From Agromyces bauzanensis (GTDB lineage: Bacteria; Actinomycetota; Actinomycetes; Actinomycetales; Microbacteriaceae), in contig NZ_BMMD01000003.1 of NCBI RefSeq assembly GCF_014645655.1, positions 1 through 64,000 on the forward strand: a DNA stretch of 64,000 nucleotides. Direction: 5' to 3'. Both the position numbers and the translations under genes were made by a program. How positions within the stretch are numbered: position 1 is the stretch's first letter; every line of letters begins with the position of its first letter. The notes beneath the pieces were generated by a model. The model saw only the letters and a list, made by a program, of their open reading frames with translations. It ran no database searches and was not told the origin of the DNA. Positions 1 through 7,735 of this stretch are shown here, in pieces.

Positions 1-155
1 TCTGCCACCACCGAATCCACCGCGAGGGATGGGACATCCACGCAACCCGAACCGAAGTCTGGTTCACCCCACCACCGCACATCGATCCCGTACGAACACC
101 CCGACTCGGCGGACGGGCGCGATTCGCGCTGCCCGCATCGCGGTCAGCGGCGTGA
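1..155 (+). CDS. C-terminal end of an HNH endonuclease (DUF222-type), partial
   Basis: The reading frame is open from base 3 to a TGA at 153-155 and gives about 50 residues. It begins CHHRIHREGWDIHATRTE and continues with WFTPPP. A C-H-H-x(2)-H-x(2)-G-W-x-I core followed by a W-x-T/S-P-P-P segment is how actinobacterial DUF222/13E12-repeat HNH proteins end, so the visible part holds the last metal-binding histidines of the HNH fold. The rest of the gene lies before the window. These proteins are abundant in Microbacteriaceae; whether they cut DNA in vivo is mostly unproven. The family call rests on about 50 residues, but the CHH...GW...W.TPPP pattern is characteristic. Confidence 0.75.
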   Translation, partial: CHHRIHREGWDIHATRTEVWFTPPPHIDPVRTPRLGGRARFALPASRSAA

Positions 156-181
156 GGCCCACGATTGGGCGGGCCCCTGAA

Positions 182-241
182 CCCGGCAAGTCCGGGCAAG
201 CCAGCGAGCCCGGCGAACCCGGCGAACCCGGACTTGCCGGG
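182..241. terminator. Inverted repeat downstream of the HNH gene, likely terminator
   Basis: CCCGGCAAGTCCGGG at 182-196 is perfectly complementary to CCCGGACTTGCCGGG at 227-241 (15 bp, 30-nt loop). It starts 27 nt after the HNH stop codon. The loop and the following sequence to about 300 carry degenerate AGCCCGGCG units. No U-tract follows, which is usual in actinobacteria. Confidence 0.5.
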
Positions 242-505
242 GTAGGCCCAGCGAGCCCGGCGTAGCCCGGGTTAGCCCGGTGTGCCCCGGCGAGCTCGGC
301 GCCTGCTCACGGGATCGGTACGTCGAAGAGCTCGGGCAGCGCGGCGAACAGTAGATGTCACGACCCGCGCCCGCCCGCTTCGGAGCCGAGCGCGAGCCGC
401 GACATCCGTCACCCCGGCCGCCCGGCCGCCCCTACGACCATGAAACTTCGTGCCGCCGCGTGACCTTTGCGCATTTCCAGACATCTCTACAGTGAGGAGG
501 TGCGC
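242..505. other. Intergenic region before the sigma-factor gene
   Basis: No intact gene is visible. The minus strand at about 307-357 could encode a short tail (ending LPELFDVPIP, then a stop) that looks like the end of a lost protein, but it is too short to identify. A TGAAAC at 441-446 could be the -35 of an ECF-type promoter for the next gene; no convincing -10 was found. Confidence 0.3.
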
Positions 506-1066
506 GTGGACGAGAGCGGGAGGACCGACGCCGATCTGCTGCAACGGCTGGCCGTCGGCGATCAACGAGCGCTGTCGGTCGTGTTCGATCGGCATGCGCG
601 GGCGGTGACGAGATATGCGTGGGCGATCGCGGCGAGCCGGATGGACGTCGAGGAGCTCGTGCAGGACACGTTCGTGACGATGTGGCGCAGGTCGTCCGAG
701 ATCACGATCGCCGAGGCATCCCTCCTGCCCTGGCTGCTGGTGACCTGCCGCAACCTCGGACGCAACGCCGCACGCAAGGCGGCACGGCACCAGGCCGACG
801 AGCTCGACGAGACCTCGACGAACCGCGGCGACGCGCTGCGTGACTACCACGAGGCCGAGTCCGCATGAGACGACCTGCGCTGGGTGCTCGACGAGATCGA
901 GCGTCTCGATCCGATCGATCGACGCATCTGCGAGTTGTGTCTGGTCGACGGCGCGCCCTACGCGGAGGCGGCGAAGCAGCTCGGCCTCAGTGTCGGCGCG
1001 GTGAAGCAACGCTTGTCCCGAAGCCGGGCCCGATTGAAGAAGGCGGTGACCCTCGATGAGATCTGA
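506..1066 (+). pseudogene. ECF-type RNA polymerase sigma factor interrupted by an in-frame TGA
   Basis: The frame starts at GTG 506, 5 nt after a GAGGAGG ribosome site, and would encode about 186 residues. Residues 1-120 are sigma region 2 (LLQRLAVGDQRALSVVF, VEELVQDTFVTMWRR). A TGA at 866-868 stops the frame. The same frame then resumes without any shift as DDLRWVLDEIERLDP and continues through an intact region 4 helix-turn-helix (AEAAKQLGLSVGAVKQRLSR) to TGA 1064-1066. The simplest explanation is one substitution, for example CGA to TGA; readthrough or a sequencing error cannot be excluded. The following gene starts inside the last codons (ATG 1056) and encodes a membrane protein, the normal sigma/anti-sigma layout. 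If the stop is real the product lacks region 4 and should be inactive. Confidence 0.8.
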
Positions 1067-2363
1067 ACCTCCCACAGGAGACGAACTGACACGCATGCTC
1101 GTGTCGATGAAGCGCAGCGTGCTCGAGCAGGTCGCGAACGAGCCGGCACCTGCCAAGCGCACCTCGCGCGCCGACCGGATCGTCGGCGGCGTGCTCGCGG
1201 CAGCTCTTGCCGCCGGCGTCGCCGCCGGAGCCGCGTTCGTCTTCGGTGTCGCGCCCCTCGGGCAGTACTCGATGGATCCCGCCTCGACGACGACGCCGCA
1301 TCCGGTCACCACCCCGTCGCCGACTCCGATCCCGACGCCGACCCCGCCTCCGCCTCCGCCTCCGCCTCCGCCTCCGCCTCCGCCTCCGCCTCCGCCTCCG
1401 ACCGAGGATCCGGTGGTGCCCGGCACGCCCGAATCGCGCTACGGACTCACGTGCGAGACGCTGGTCGACCCCGCGCTGGTGTCGGACCTCTTCACCACGG
1501 ATGTCGCGCCGGCCGATCCGATCGTCACCGCATCTGGTGTGGGCATCGCGATCCCGCGGATCACCTCGATCCTCTCGGTCGGCGGCACCGTGTGCCAGTG
1601 GTCGAACGGCGAGGCGTACAACAGCCAGTATGGCCTCGCTCCGGAGTACACCGGCGTCACCATCGCGGTCGTGCCCCGGCCCTCCGCGGGATGGAGCAAG
1701 CGCGCCGTGCGCTACGGGATGCCGGGTGACTGGATCGGATGCGCCGAATCCGACATGTGCTCGAGCACCGGCGAGGTCGGCGACGCCTGGGTCGCCATCG
1801 AGGCGATCGGTGGGCCGAATGACGTGAACGTCTCCGCCTGGCAGCAGTTCCACGACGCGGTCATCGAAGCCGTGAGCGCGGCGAGCCCCGCCGCGGCCCC
1901 CACCGCCCCCGAGCAGGTGGGCACGCCGCAGGCGGAGGGGTGCGAGGACGTGCTTCCGCTCGACACCGTTCGGTCCATCACCGCCGCGCCCGGCGCTGAA
2001 CCCCGGCGCGCCGGTGGCGGCGGCTGGAGCTCATGGGCAGAGGCCAGCCAGACCGCCGGCAACGTCGGATGCGCATGGACCGCCGGGGATTCCGACAACT
2101 ACCTCGCGTGGGTGGACTGGGTGAACGACGGCCGCTGGGCATTCGAGCGGATGCGGCAGGCCGGCGCCGCATCACCGGTCGAGCTGGCCGGGCTGGATGC
2201 TGACGACGCAGCGGTCATCCGATGCAATGTGGACCCGTACGGCGACGACTGTGCGATCGACCTCGGGGTCGGCAACGACTGGTACAACGTCTCGGGCACC
2301 GACCGCGACACCGCGATCACGCTCGCCGAGGCGGTACTGGCGCAGCTCGCACGCCAGGGCTGA
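1056..2363 (+). CDS. Single-pass membrane protein with polyproline linker, putative anti-sigma partner
   Basis: A 435-residue protein overlapping the sigma-factor frame by 11 nt. A short cytoplasmic N-terminus (TGDELTRMLVSMKRSVLEQ) precedes one membrane helix at about residues 46-70, then a Thr/Pro-rich stalk with 19 consecutive prolines (97-115), then an extracellular part. The extracellular part appears duplicated: both halves begin with a Cys-containing stretch (CETLVDPALVSDLF; CEDVLPLDTVRSIT) and later carry a C-x-W motif (VCQWSNGEA; GCAWTAGDS), resembling DUF3558-like lipoprotein domains. Position and topology suggest it tethers or senses for the upstream sigma factor, but no ZAS zinc motif (HxxxCxxC) is present, so the anti-sigma role is inference. 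Confidence 0.65.
   Translation: MRSEPPTGDELTRMLVSMKRSVLEQVANEPAPAKRTSRADRIVGGVLAAALAAGVAAGAAFVFGVAPLGQYSMDPASTTTPHPVTTPSPTPIPTPTPPPPPPPPPPPPPPPPPPPTEDPVVPGTPESRYGLTCETLVDPALVSDLFTTDVAPADPIVTASGVGIAIPRITSILSVGGTVCQWSNGEAYNSQYGLAPEYTGVTIAVVPRPSAGWSKRAVRYGMPGDWIGCAESDMCSSTGEVGDAWVAIEAIGGPNDVNVSAWQQFHDAVIEAVSAASPAAAPTAPEQVGTPQAEGCEDVLPLDTVRSITAAPGAEPRRAGGGGWSSWAEASQTAGNVGCAWTAGDSDNYLAWVDWVNDGRWAFERMRQAGAASPVELAGLDADDAAVIRCNVDPYGDDCAIDLGVGNDWYNVSGTDRDTAITLAEAVLAQLARQG
1344..1400 (+). repeat. Hexanucleotide microsatellite (CCGCCT)n coding for 19 prolines
   Basis: About 9.5 tandem CCGCCT units lie in frame in the stalk of the sigma-linked membrane protein. Gain or loss of units changes linker length by two residues without shifting frame. 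Confidence 0.95.
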
Positions 2364-2417
2364 TCACGATTCGGTCAACGAGACCCGGCGGCGCGCCGGC
2401 TCTGTCACCATCGAACT

Positions 2418-3641
2418 ATGAGCGACCCGACGAGGGCGCCCGCAGGGTGGTACGAAGACGGGTCCGGCGCTCGGTGGTACTGGGACGGCGACGCCTGGAC
2501 CCAGTACGAGGCGCCCGCGTCCGAGACGATCCCCTTGACGCCGGTCGATCCCGATTCGACGGCGACCGCGGTGCTGGTGACCGGGGACGAGCATCCGACG
2601 ATTCCGTTCGTGTGGGGATCACGGGGGTCGGATGCCGCGGGCTACCGTTACGGCGGCGCGCCGAGGGCGTCGGGCTGGAACGAATCGTCTGCGGCCCACG
2701 CGCCGACGGCTCCGACGGCTCCGACCGTGCCGTACGCGGCATCCGCCCCGACCGCGCCGAAGAGGCCGTACGCGGCCGTCGGTGCGAACCCCTACGCGTC
2801 GCCTGGGAGTCACCCTGCACCCTCGACCACGGCGCTGCCGGGGCATCCGTTCACCGAGCCCTCGAACCCCGGGCCGAACGTGGTGGGCATCATCGCACTC
2901 TTGGTCGCGATCGCGGGGCTCGTGGTCGCGTTCATCCCCGCCATGAGCGGCTTCGCGTGGATCCTGGTGCCCGTCGCGTTCGTGCTCTCGCTCGTCGGCC
3001 TGTTCCTGCGCGGCGCGAAGTGGCCGGCGGTCATGGGGCTTGTGGTTTCGATCATCGCCGTGGTGGTCGGGATCGTGATGCTCGTCACGTCGCTCATCGG
3101 TTCGATCGGCACCATGGTCGACGAGATCGACGATGCGATTCCGGATGTCCCGGGGTTCCCGCTGCCGGGCGAGGATGCTCCGGGCGGCGACCCCGATGCG
3201 CAGCCCGAGGCGCCCGGGGCGCCCGAGGCCCCCGTCGCGGGCGACCTCGCCTTCGGCGAGACGACGACGTGGGGCGACGGCGTCGCGCTGACGGTGTCAG
3301 CACCCGAGCCGTACACCCCGAGCGACGTCGCGGTCGGCGCAACGCGGGCGAACCATGTCGTGTTCACGCTGACGATCACCAACAACTCAGCGGAGGACCT
3401 GCAGCCGCTCCCGCTGCCGTCGCTCTCGTCGGGCGATCAGGAGGTGAGCCAGATCTTCGACATCGGCAGCGATGTCCTCGGGGCCGGCGACGACGTCGGC
3501 TTTCCGCCGACCGCCGTGGTCGAGCCGGGTGGGTCGGTCAGCTGGAGGGCGGCCTGGTCGCTCGACGACCCGAGCGCCCTTACGCTGCAGGTGGCGCCCG
3601 GCTTCCTGTATCCGAGCGCGACCTTCACGAACGCGCCGTAG
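2418..3641 (+). CDS. DUF2510 and DUF4352-like membrane protein
   Basis: A 407-residue protein. The N-terminus has the short DUF2510 motif (PAGWYEDGSGARWYWDGDAW). A Pro/Ala/Thr-rich linker to about residue 150 follows, then three hydrophobic helices (about 154-225: VVGIIALLVAIAGLVVAF, WILVPVAFVLSLVGLFL, VVSIIAVVVGIVMLV). The extracytoplasmic C-terminus from about residue 275 looks like a DUF4352 beta-sandwich (TWGDGVALTVSAP ... VVFTLTITNNSAEDL ... GSVSWRAAWSL). Such proteins are common in actinobacterial envelopes; their function is unknown. It lies 54 nt after the polyproline protein on the same strand. CACCAT ends 6 nt before the ATG and could be a weak -10 of a leaderless transcript. Confidence 0.75.
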   Translation: MSDPTRAPAGWYEDGSGARWYWDGDAWTQYEAPASETIPLTPVDPDSTATAVLVTGDEHPTIPFVWGSRGSDAAGYRYGGAPRASGWNESSAAHAPTAPTAPTVPYAASAPTAPKRPYAAVGANPYASPGSHPAPSTTALPGHPFTEPSNPGPNVVGIIALLVAIAGLVVAFIPAMSGFAWILVPVAFVLSLVGLFLRGAKWPAVMGLVVSIIAVVVGIVMLVTSLIGSIGTMVDEIDDAIPDVPGFPLPGEDAPGGDPDAQPEAPGAPEAPVAGDLAFGETTTWGDGVALTVSAPEPYTPSDVAVGATRANHVVFTLTITNNSAEDLQPLPLPSLSSGDQEVSQIFDIGSDVLGAGDDVGFPPTAVVEPGGSVSWRAAWSLDDPSALTLQVAPGFLYPSATFTNAP

Positions 3642-3719
3642 CGGACGGCGGGCACCGATCCTGTCGCGCTCACCGACGCCGGCGCTGGCGCACACGACAG
3701 AGTCGTGATTTCCGAACGC

Positions 3720-3754
3720 CAGCGGGCGCGCTTGTCAACACAACGCGCCCGCTG
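3720..3754. terminator. Bidirectional hairpin terminator
   Basis: CAGCGGGCGCG (3720-3730) pairs perfectly with CGCGCCCGCTG (3744-3754) around a 13-nt loop. It lies between two convergent genes ending at 3641 (+) and 3779 (-). Confidence 0.7.
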
Positions 3755-3778
3755 CCGATTGCAGGTCCGAGTTCGGGA

Positions 3779-4222
3779 TCAACGGGTGTCGTCCGCTTGG
3801 GAGGAAGTGCCCTTCAGCTCGCGCATGACCTCGGCGCTGAACGGCCGCTCGAGCGTCCGGGGCACCGTGCCCTTCAGCTCGCGCATGACCTCGGCGCTGA
3901 ACGGCCGCTCGGCCGCCGTTGGAGGCCGAGCGCTGCTCAGCTCGCGCCGTGCCTCTGATGTCCAGACCGTCACCGAGGCAGGCTCGGACAACCGCTGGCC
4001 ATGGAACTCGCGGAGCGCCTCACTGCTCCATGCTCGAGCCTCTGACGGGAGACCGACCGACTGCTGCGAAGTGCGGGTCAGCTCATCCAACTCGACGACA
4101 TGTCCGCGTGCTATTCCGAGCGCCGGAGCTTCGGACGTGCCGGCCGCTGCTCCCCCGCAGCCGGTCAGTAGGACAGCGAGCGATGCGGTAAGAGCCACCC
4201 TCGCCGCCATTCGTGTGTTCAT
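3779..4222 (-). CDS. Small lipoprotein with four degenerate S-E-x-x-R-E-L repeats
   Basis: A 147-residue protein starting at ATG 4222 (GAAGGGAA precedes it). The signal peptide ends in a lipobox (ALTASLAVLLTGCGG), so it is probably anchored in the membrane by the Cys near residue 22. The mature part has about four copies of a 20-residue unit: SSEALREFHGQ, TSEARRELSSA, then twice RPFSAEVMRELKGT. The last two copies are identical at DNA level over 45 bp. No enzyme motif is visible; it may be a surface or peptide-binding protein. It is transcribed divergently from the MocR regulator and may be its target, sharing the AT-rich operator region 4260-4335. I do not recognise the family. Confidence 0.65.
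   Translation of the reverse strand: MNTRMAARVALTASLAVLLTGCGGAAAGTSEAPALGIARGHVVELDELTRTSQQSVGLPSEARAWSSEALREFHGQRLSEPASVTVWTSEARRELSSARPPTAAERPFSAEVMRELKGTVPRTLERPFSAEVMRELKGTSSQADDTR
3807..3911 (-). repeat. Direct repeat, two identical 45-bp copies with 60-bp period
   Basis: Bases 3807-3851 and 3867-3911 are identical. The 60-bp period equals 20 codons of the lipoprotein, so repeat number can change without frameshift. The identity suggests a recent duplication. Confidence 0.95.
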
Positions 4223-4282
4223 GGTGCCATTCCCTTCGTTCACGGGGTGAGTTGCAGTGGTTTCCTCACCTCCGATCGATAT

Positions 4283-4333
4283 CCAATTGGTAAATTGGTA
4301 TTGCTTCAAGAGACCATTTAGATATAGTGGTCT
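4283..4333 (+). promoter_or_regulatory. Probable MocR operator region between divergent genes
   Basis: This is the most AT-rich stretch of the area. It contains a direct repeat ATTGGTA (4286-4292 and 4294-4300), a palindrome CCAATTGG (4283-4290) and a dyad AGACCA (4311-4316) with TGGTCT (4328-4333) separated by 11 nt. MocR-type regulators usually bind short direct repeats upstream of their own gene. The dyad abuts the start codon, compatible with autorepression. Confidence 0.55.
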
Positions 4334-4335
4334 TC

Positions 4336-5772
4336 ATGGCGCCGTGGCGTGTCGGCAAGACGCATCTGCTCGAGCTGCTGGGCGGTTGGGAGCAGACCGA
4401 TGGGACGGCCTATGCAGCACTCGCGGCCCGAATCCGGCTGCTGATCATCGACGGACGGATCACCCCGGGAGCCCGTCTTCCGTCGGAACGCGACCTCGCC
4501 GCGAGTCTCGCTCTCAGTCGCACGACGGTGAACGCGGCCTACACGATGCTTCGATCCGAGGGATATCTGCAGAGCAGGCAGGGATCCGGGAGCGTCGCCC
4601 AGATTCCGGGACGCCCGCCCGAGCTCCCGCTTCCTCGCCCGGGCGACATCATCGACCTCAGCCGGGCGACCTGTACGGCTGCGCCCGGTACGCACGCGGC
4701 GGCGGTGCGGGCGCTCGACCGTCTGCCACCCCGACTGACCACTGACGGTTACGAGCTGGCCGGGTTGCCTGAGCTCCGTGTCAAGCTGGCAGAGCGTTAC
4801 TCCCGCCAAGGGTTGCCGACGAACCCCGAGGAGATCTTTGTCACGAGTGGGAGCCAGAGCGCCATCTCACTCGTCGCCCGCACGTTCGTCGCGCCGGGCG
4901 ACCGGGTCGTCGTCGAGTCGCCGGGATACCCTCACGCATTCAGCGCACTCCGTGCGGCAGGCGCGCGGCTCTTGCCCTTCCGCATGGATGCGTCAGCCGG
5001 CTGGGATGTTGATGGCTTCGACCTCGCGGTACGTAGGTCGGTTCCGACGCTCGCCTTCCTCATGCCCGACTTCCATAATCCGACCAGTCGGAGCATGACC
5101 ATCGACGAACGGCGGAGGGTGGTCGCGACTGCCGAGGCCCACGGCATGGTGGTGGTCTCCGATGAGGCGACGGCCGAGTTGGCCCTCGACGGTCAGGATG
5201 CGCTCCCGCCGATCGCCTCATTCGCGCATCGACCTGGCAGCGTGATCGTCATTGGCTCCGCGAGTAAGACGGTGTGGGGCGGCCTCCGGGTCGGTTGGGT
5301 TCGCACCAGCGTCGAGAACGTCGACCGTCTGATCGCGGCGCGGATGGCCAACGACCTCGGCGCCGCGGTCATCGACCAACTGGTCTACTCGGAAATGTTG
5401 ACCGATTTCGAGCCGGTGCTCGAGTTCCGACGCGATGCCCTGCGTGCCTCTCGGGACGCGCTGCAGTCGGCGCTGAGTACTCTGCTCCCCTCCTGGACGA
5501 TGAGCCCGACGCGTGGCGGCATCGCCTCATGGGTGAAACTCGACGAACCCGTGAGTTCGGCCATGACGATAGCAGCGCGAGCCCGTGGTCTGCTGATCGG
5601 GGCCGGCCCGTGGTTCGGCCTCGACGGAGAATTCGAGCAGTTCATCCGGGTGCCGATCACCGTCGGAACCGAGGCGATTGAACGTGCAGTCGAAATCCTC
5701 GCCGATGCCGAGGACGACGTTCATTTGGGGAGTCACGCCGGCACGTATCCGGTGGGCGCCCGGCGACTATAA
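4336..5772 (+). CDS. MocR-family (GntR/aminotransferase) transcriptional regulator, YczR-like
   Basis: A 478-residue protein from ATG 4336 (an in-frame GTG lies at 4327). Residues about 20-90 form a GntR winged helix (YAALAARIRLLIIDGRITPG, LPSERDLAASLALSRTTVNA). The rest is a fold-type I aminotransferase-like domain. The PLP-binding lysine is K311 in SASKTVWGGLRVGW, and the NPT loop is in PDFHNPTSRSM. MocR proteins use PLP or an amino ligand as effector. The LLELLGGWEQ...YAALAARIRLL start is reminiscent of the YczR subgroup, but no yczE-like membrane gene is adjacent; instead a lipoprotein gene is divergent. It probably regulates itself and that neighbour through the motifs just upstream. Confidence 0.85.
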   Translation: MAPWRVGKTHLLELLGGWEQTDGTAYAALAARIRLLIIDGRITPGARLPSERDLAASLALSRTTVNAAYTMLRSEGYLQSRQGSGSVAQIPGRPPELPLPRPGDIIDLSRATCTAAPGTHAAAVRALDRLPPRLTTDGYELAGLPELRVKLAERYSRQGLPTNPEEIFVTSGSQSAISLVARTFVAPGDRVVVESPGYPHAFSALRAAGARLLPFRMDASAGWDVDGFDLAVRRSVPTLAFLMPDFHNPTSRSMTIDERRRVVATAEAHGMVVVSDEATAELALDGQDALPPIASFAHRPGSVIVIGSASKTVWGGLRVGWVRTSVENVDRLIAARMANDLGAAVIDQLVYSEMLTDFEPVLEFRRDALRASRDALQSALSTLLPSWTMSPTRGGIASWVKLDEPVSSAMTIAARARGLLIGAGPWFGLDGEFEQFIRVPITVGTEAIERAVEILADAEDDVHLGSHAGTYPVGARRL

Positions 5773-5861
5773 GCGTCATCGCCGGATGCGGTAAGCCGCC
5801 GTCAGCGTCACGGGACTCCGAACCGGTATCGAGTTCGCCTCCCCGAGCATCGTCAACGACG

Positions 5862-5948
5862 GAGCGAGTCCTTGGTCGCATCGTGCTCACGACCGACCGG
5901 GCAGCGCGATTCTGCGACCTGCCCGGCGTCGAGTTCATCGAGTTGTGA
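5862..5948 (+). pseudogene. Possible remnant of the 3' end of a gene
   Basis: A frame ending TGA 5946-5948 reads RVLGRIVLTTDRAARFCDLP then GVEFIEL, which looks like a natural protein C-terminus but has no start or upstream body. The parent family was not identified. Weak call based only on residue composition. Confidence 0.25.
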
Positions 5949-5988
5949 GCAGCACCCGTCCGCGACATCCGCGGCCTGAGCCTGACGG

Positions 5989-6009
5989 TCCCTGAGCTTG
6001 TCGAAGGGC
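5989..6009. repeat. Dispersed intergenic repeat CCCTGAGCTTGTCGAAGGG
   Basis: A near-palindromic element at about 5990-6008, with a partial second copy at 6013-6024 (CCCTGAGCTTGC). This sequence is dispersed in many Microbacteriaceae genomes; a variant sits at 41908-41927. Confidence 0.6.
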
Positions 6010-6031
6010 GGCCCCTGAGCTTGCCTACATA

Positions 6032-7378
6032 TCAGTCGAAGATGCCGTCGAGGATGCTGCCGATGACGAGGCCGCCGAGGATGCCGCCCATGACGTCGGA
6101 CCCGCCGCCGCGACGCCCGCCGCCCCAGCCCTGGCCGCCCCACTGCCCAGGATCCTGCGGTCGCGATGCGTTGATGTCGCGCTGTGCCAGCTGCAGGGCC
6201 TCGCCCGCGAGGTACGCGGCGCGGCGGGCCATCGCCATCGCCTGTTCTCGGTGGTCCTCGTCGATGACGGTGACGGCCGCCGCGGACATGCCGAGGTAGC
6301 GGTCGAGGTCGAGCCGGATGCGCTCGGACTCGGCCAACCGGGTGCGGGCGTCGGCGCCGATCCAGCCACGGTGGCCGGCGATGACGTCGCGGGCGACGGC
6401 GAGCTGTCGGTCGGCGTCGTCGATCGCGTGGCGCACGTGCTCCAGCGGCGGGATCGGGCGGGCCGCGCGCTCGCGGGCCGCCGCGATCGCGGCATCCAGC
6501 CCCGCGTTCGCCTCGCGCAACCGGTCCAATTGCGTGAACGGGTCGGTGTTGACGCCGGCCGGCGGGAGGACGGCGAGAGCCGCCTGCAGGTCCGCGATCG
6601 CGGCCGTGACGGCGGGCGAGTGGGGCTCCCTGAGCGCGACCGCGACGTCGTCGCGGGAGTCCTCGACGATCGCCGCCAGCGTGGACTCCGCCCGCAGCGC
6701 CTCGACCTCGAAGGTCTCCACCGCATCGAGGAGCTTCGACGCTCGGCGCACCGATTCGGTGGATGCCTCGAGCGCGAGGTTGGCCTGCTCGCGCTGCCCG
6801 GCCTCGCGCCGCCGCTCGGCCACGCCGGCGCTGTGCTCGGCGAATCCGAGCAGCTGCTCGGCCTCCGCGGGGTTGGACTCCACCTGGGCGAGCGCCTCTC
6901 GCGCATAGCGGGCGGCGAGCCGTTCGACGGTGTCGTGGGCGTGAGGAATGCGGACGCGGAGGCGCGCGGCATCCGCCCTGACGCCGGCGATGATCTCGGG
7001 AGCCCGCCGCGCTCGCGCGATCTTCTCGGCGAGCGCTGACGTGCGCTCGTCCAGCACGTCTTCCGCCCAATCGCACAGCTGCACGATGCGCCCGTTGCGG
7101 GAACGCAACTCTTCGGCGGTGTCCGGAATCTCATCGTGATTGAGCTGGTTCAACCGGAACGCCTCGCCCAGGTGCTGCCGAACCGTGGCGAGCGCCACGC
7201 TCAGCTCCGCGGTCGCGTCGGACCCCAGCTCGGCCTGAGCGAAGACGAGCTCGTCGGCGGTGACACGGATGCGCTCGTCGGCGGCGACCAGGGCCGTGCC
7301 GGCCCGCTTCGCCAGGTCGGCGTCCTGGGCTTGCAGTTCGTGATCGTCGCGCTTTCGCTTGCCCCAGAACCCGGCCAT
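6032..7378 (-). CDS. Coiled-coil protein resembling the C-terminal half of TPM-domain proteins
   Basis: A 448-residue protein from ATG 7378. It is almost all alpha-helical and Ala/Glu/Arg-rich, with no signal peptide. The C-terminus is Gly/Trp-rich (GQWGGQGWGGGRRGGG) and ends in a hydrophobic segment (MGGILGGLVIGSILDGIF) that could insert in a membrane. Helical sequence such as LGEAFRLNQLNHDEIPDTAEE resembles the long helical tail of actinobacterial TPM-domain proteins, but the TPM domain itself is absent. TAGGAT at 7386-7391 (minus strand) ends 7 nt before the ATG, suggesting leaderless transcription. Function unknown. Confidence 0.65.
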   Translation of the reverse strand: MAGFWGKRKRDDHELQAQDADLAKRAGTALVAADERIRVTADELVFAQAELGSDATAELSVALATVRQHLGEAFRLNQLNHDEIPDTAEELRSRNGRIVQLCDWAEDVLDERTSALAEKIARARRAPEIIAGVRADAARLRVRIPHAHDTVERLAARYAREALAQVESNPAEAEQLLGFAEHSAGVAERRREAGQREQANLALEASTESVRRASKLLDAVETFEVEALRAESTLAAIVEDSRDDVAVALREPHSPAVTAAIADLQAALAVLPPAGVNTDPFTQLDRLREANAGLDAAIAAARERAARPIPPLEHVRHAIDDADRQLAVARDVIAGHRGWIGADARTRLAESERIRLDLDRYLGMSAAAVTVIDEDHREQAMAMARRAAYLAGEALQLAQRDINASRPQDPGQWGGQGWGGGRRGGGSDVMGGILGGLVIGSILDGIFD

Positions 7379-7735
7379 GCCTTCGATCCTATGGGTGCCG
7401 CTGGAAGGCCGCTGTGGAGTCGGCGGGACGCGGTTCCGACACTCGGCGGCCGTGGCCGCGCGTCGGCTCTCGACGACGTCGGCCGTCGGAGTCTCGGCCC
7501 GACAGGGGCGAAGCATCCCCCATCGATCACCTCGAAGACGATCGGGGCGGACCACACCGGCACGTCCGCCACCACGGCGGGCAGTGGCGACACCCGGCGA
7601 CGGCGGACTGCTCGCTGCAGCGGCTCGGCAGGTCGCGCGAAGGCATCCGTCCTCAACAGCCCGCCGACGCGGTGAACGCCGCACAGATCCGCCGAGGGCT
7701 GCGGATCGAGGACTCCCCGCGGCAAGGATGTCCCC
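7379..7735. other. Intergenic region between divergent genes
   Basis: Apart from the TAGGAT -10-like box at 7386-7391 for the minus-strand gene and a poor AAGGAT box 6 nt before the plus-strand gene at 7736, no gene, repeat or strong dyad was seen. Confidence 0.4.

Noticed and set aside
29-265. 78-codon plus-strand frame over the HNH gene end
   Set aside because: Pro/Gly-Glu repeat product created by the AGCCCGGCG tract and overlapping the real HNH reading frame in another phase.
182-300. AGCCCGGCG tract as a possible CRISPR-like array
   Set aside because: Units are about 9 nt and degenerate, with no spacers of constant length and no cas genes.
2222-3958. 578-codon frame over the DUF2510 gene
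   Set aside because: Shadow frame: Arg-rich composition and no domain; the 2418-3641 frame has DUF2510, membrane helices and DUF4352 features.
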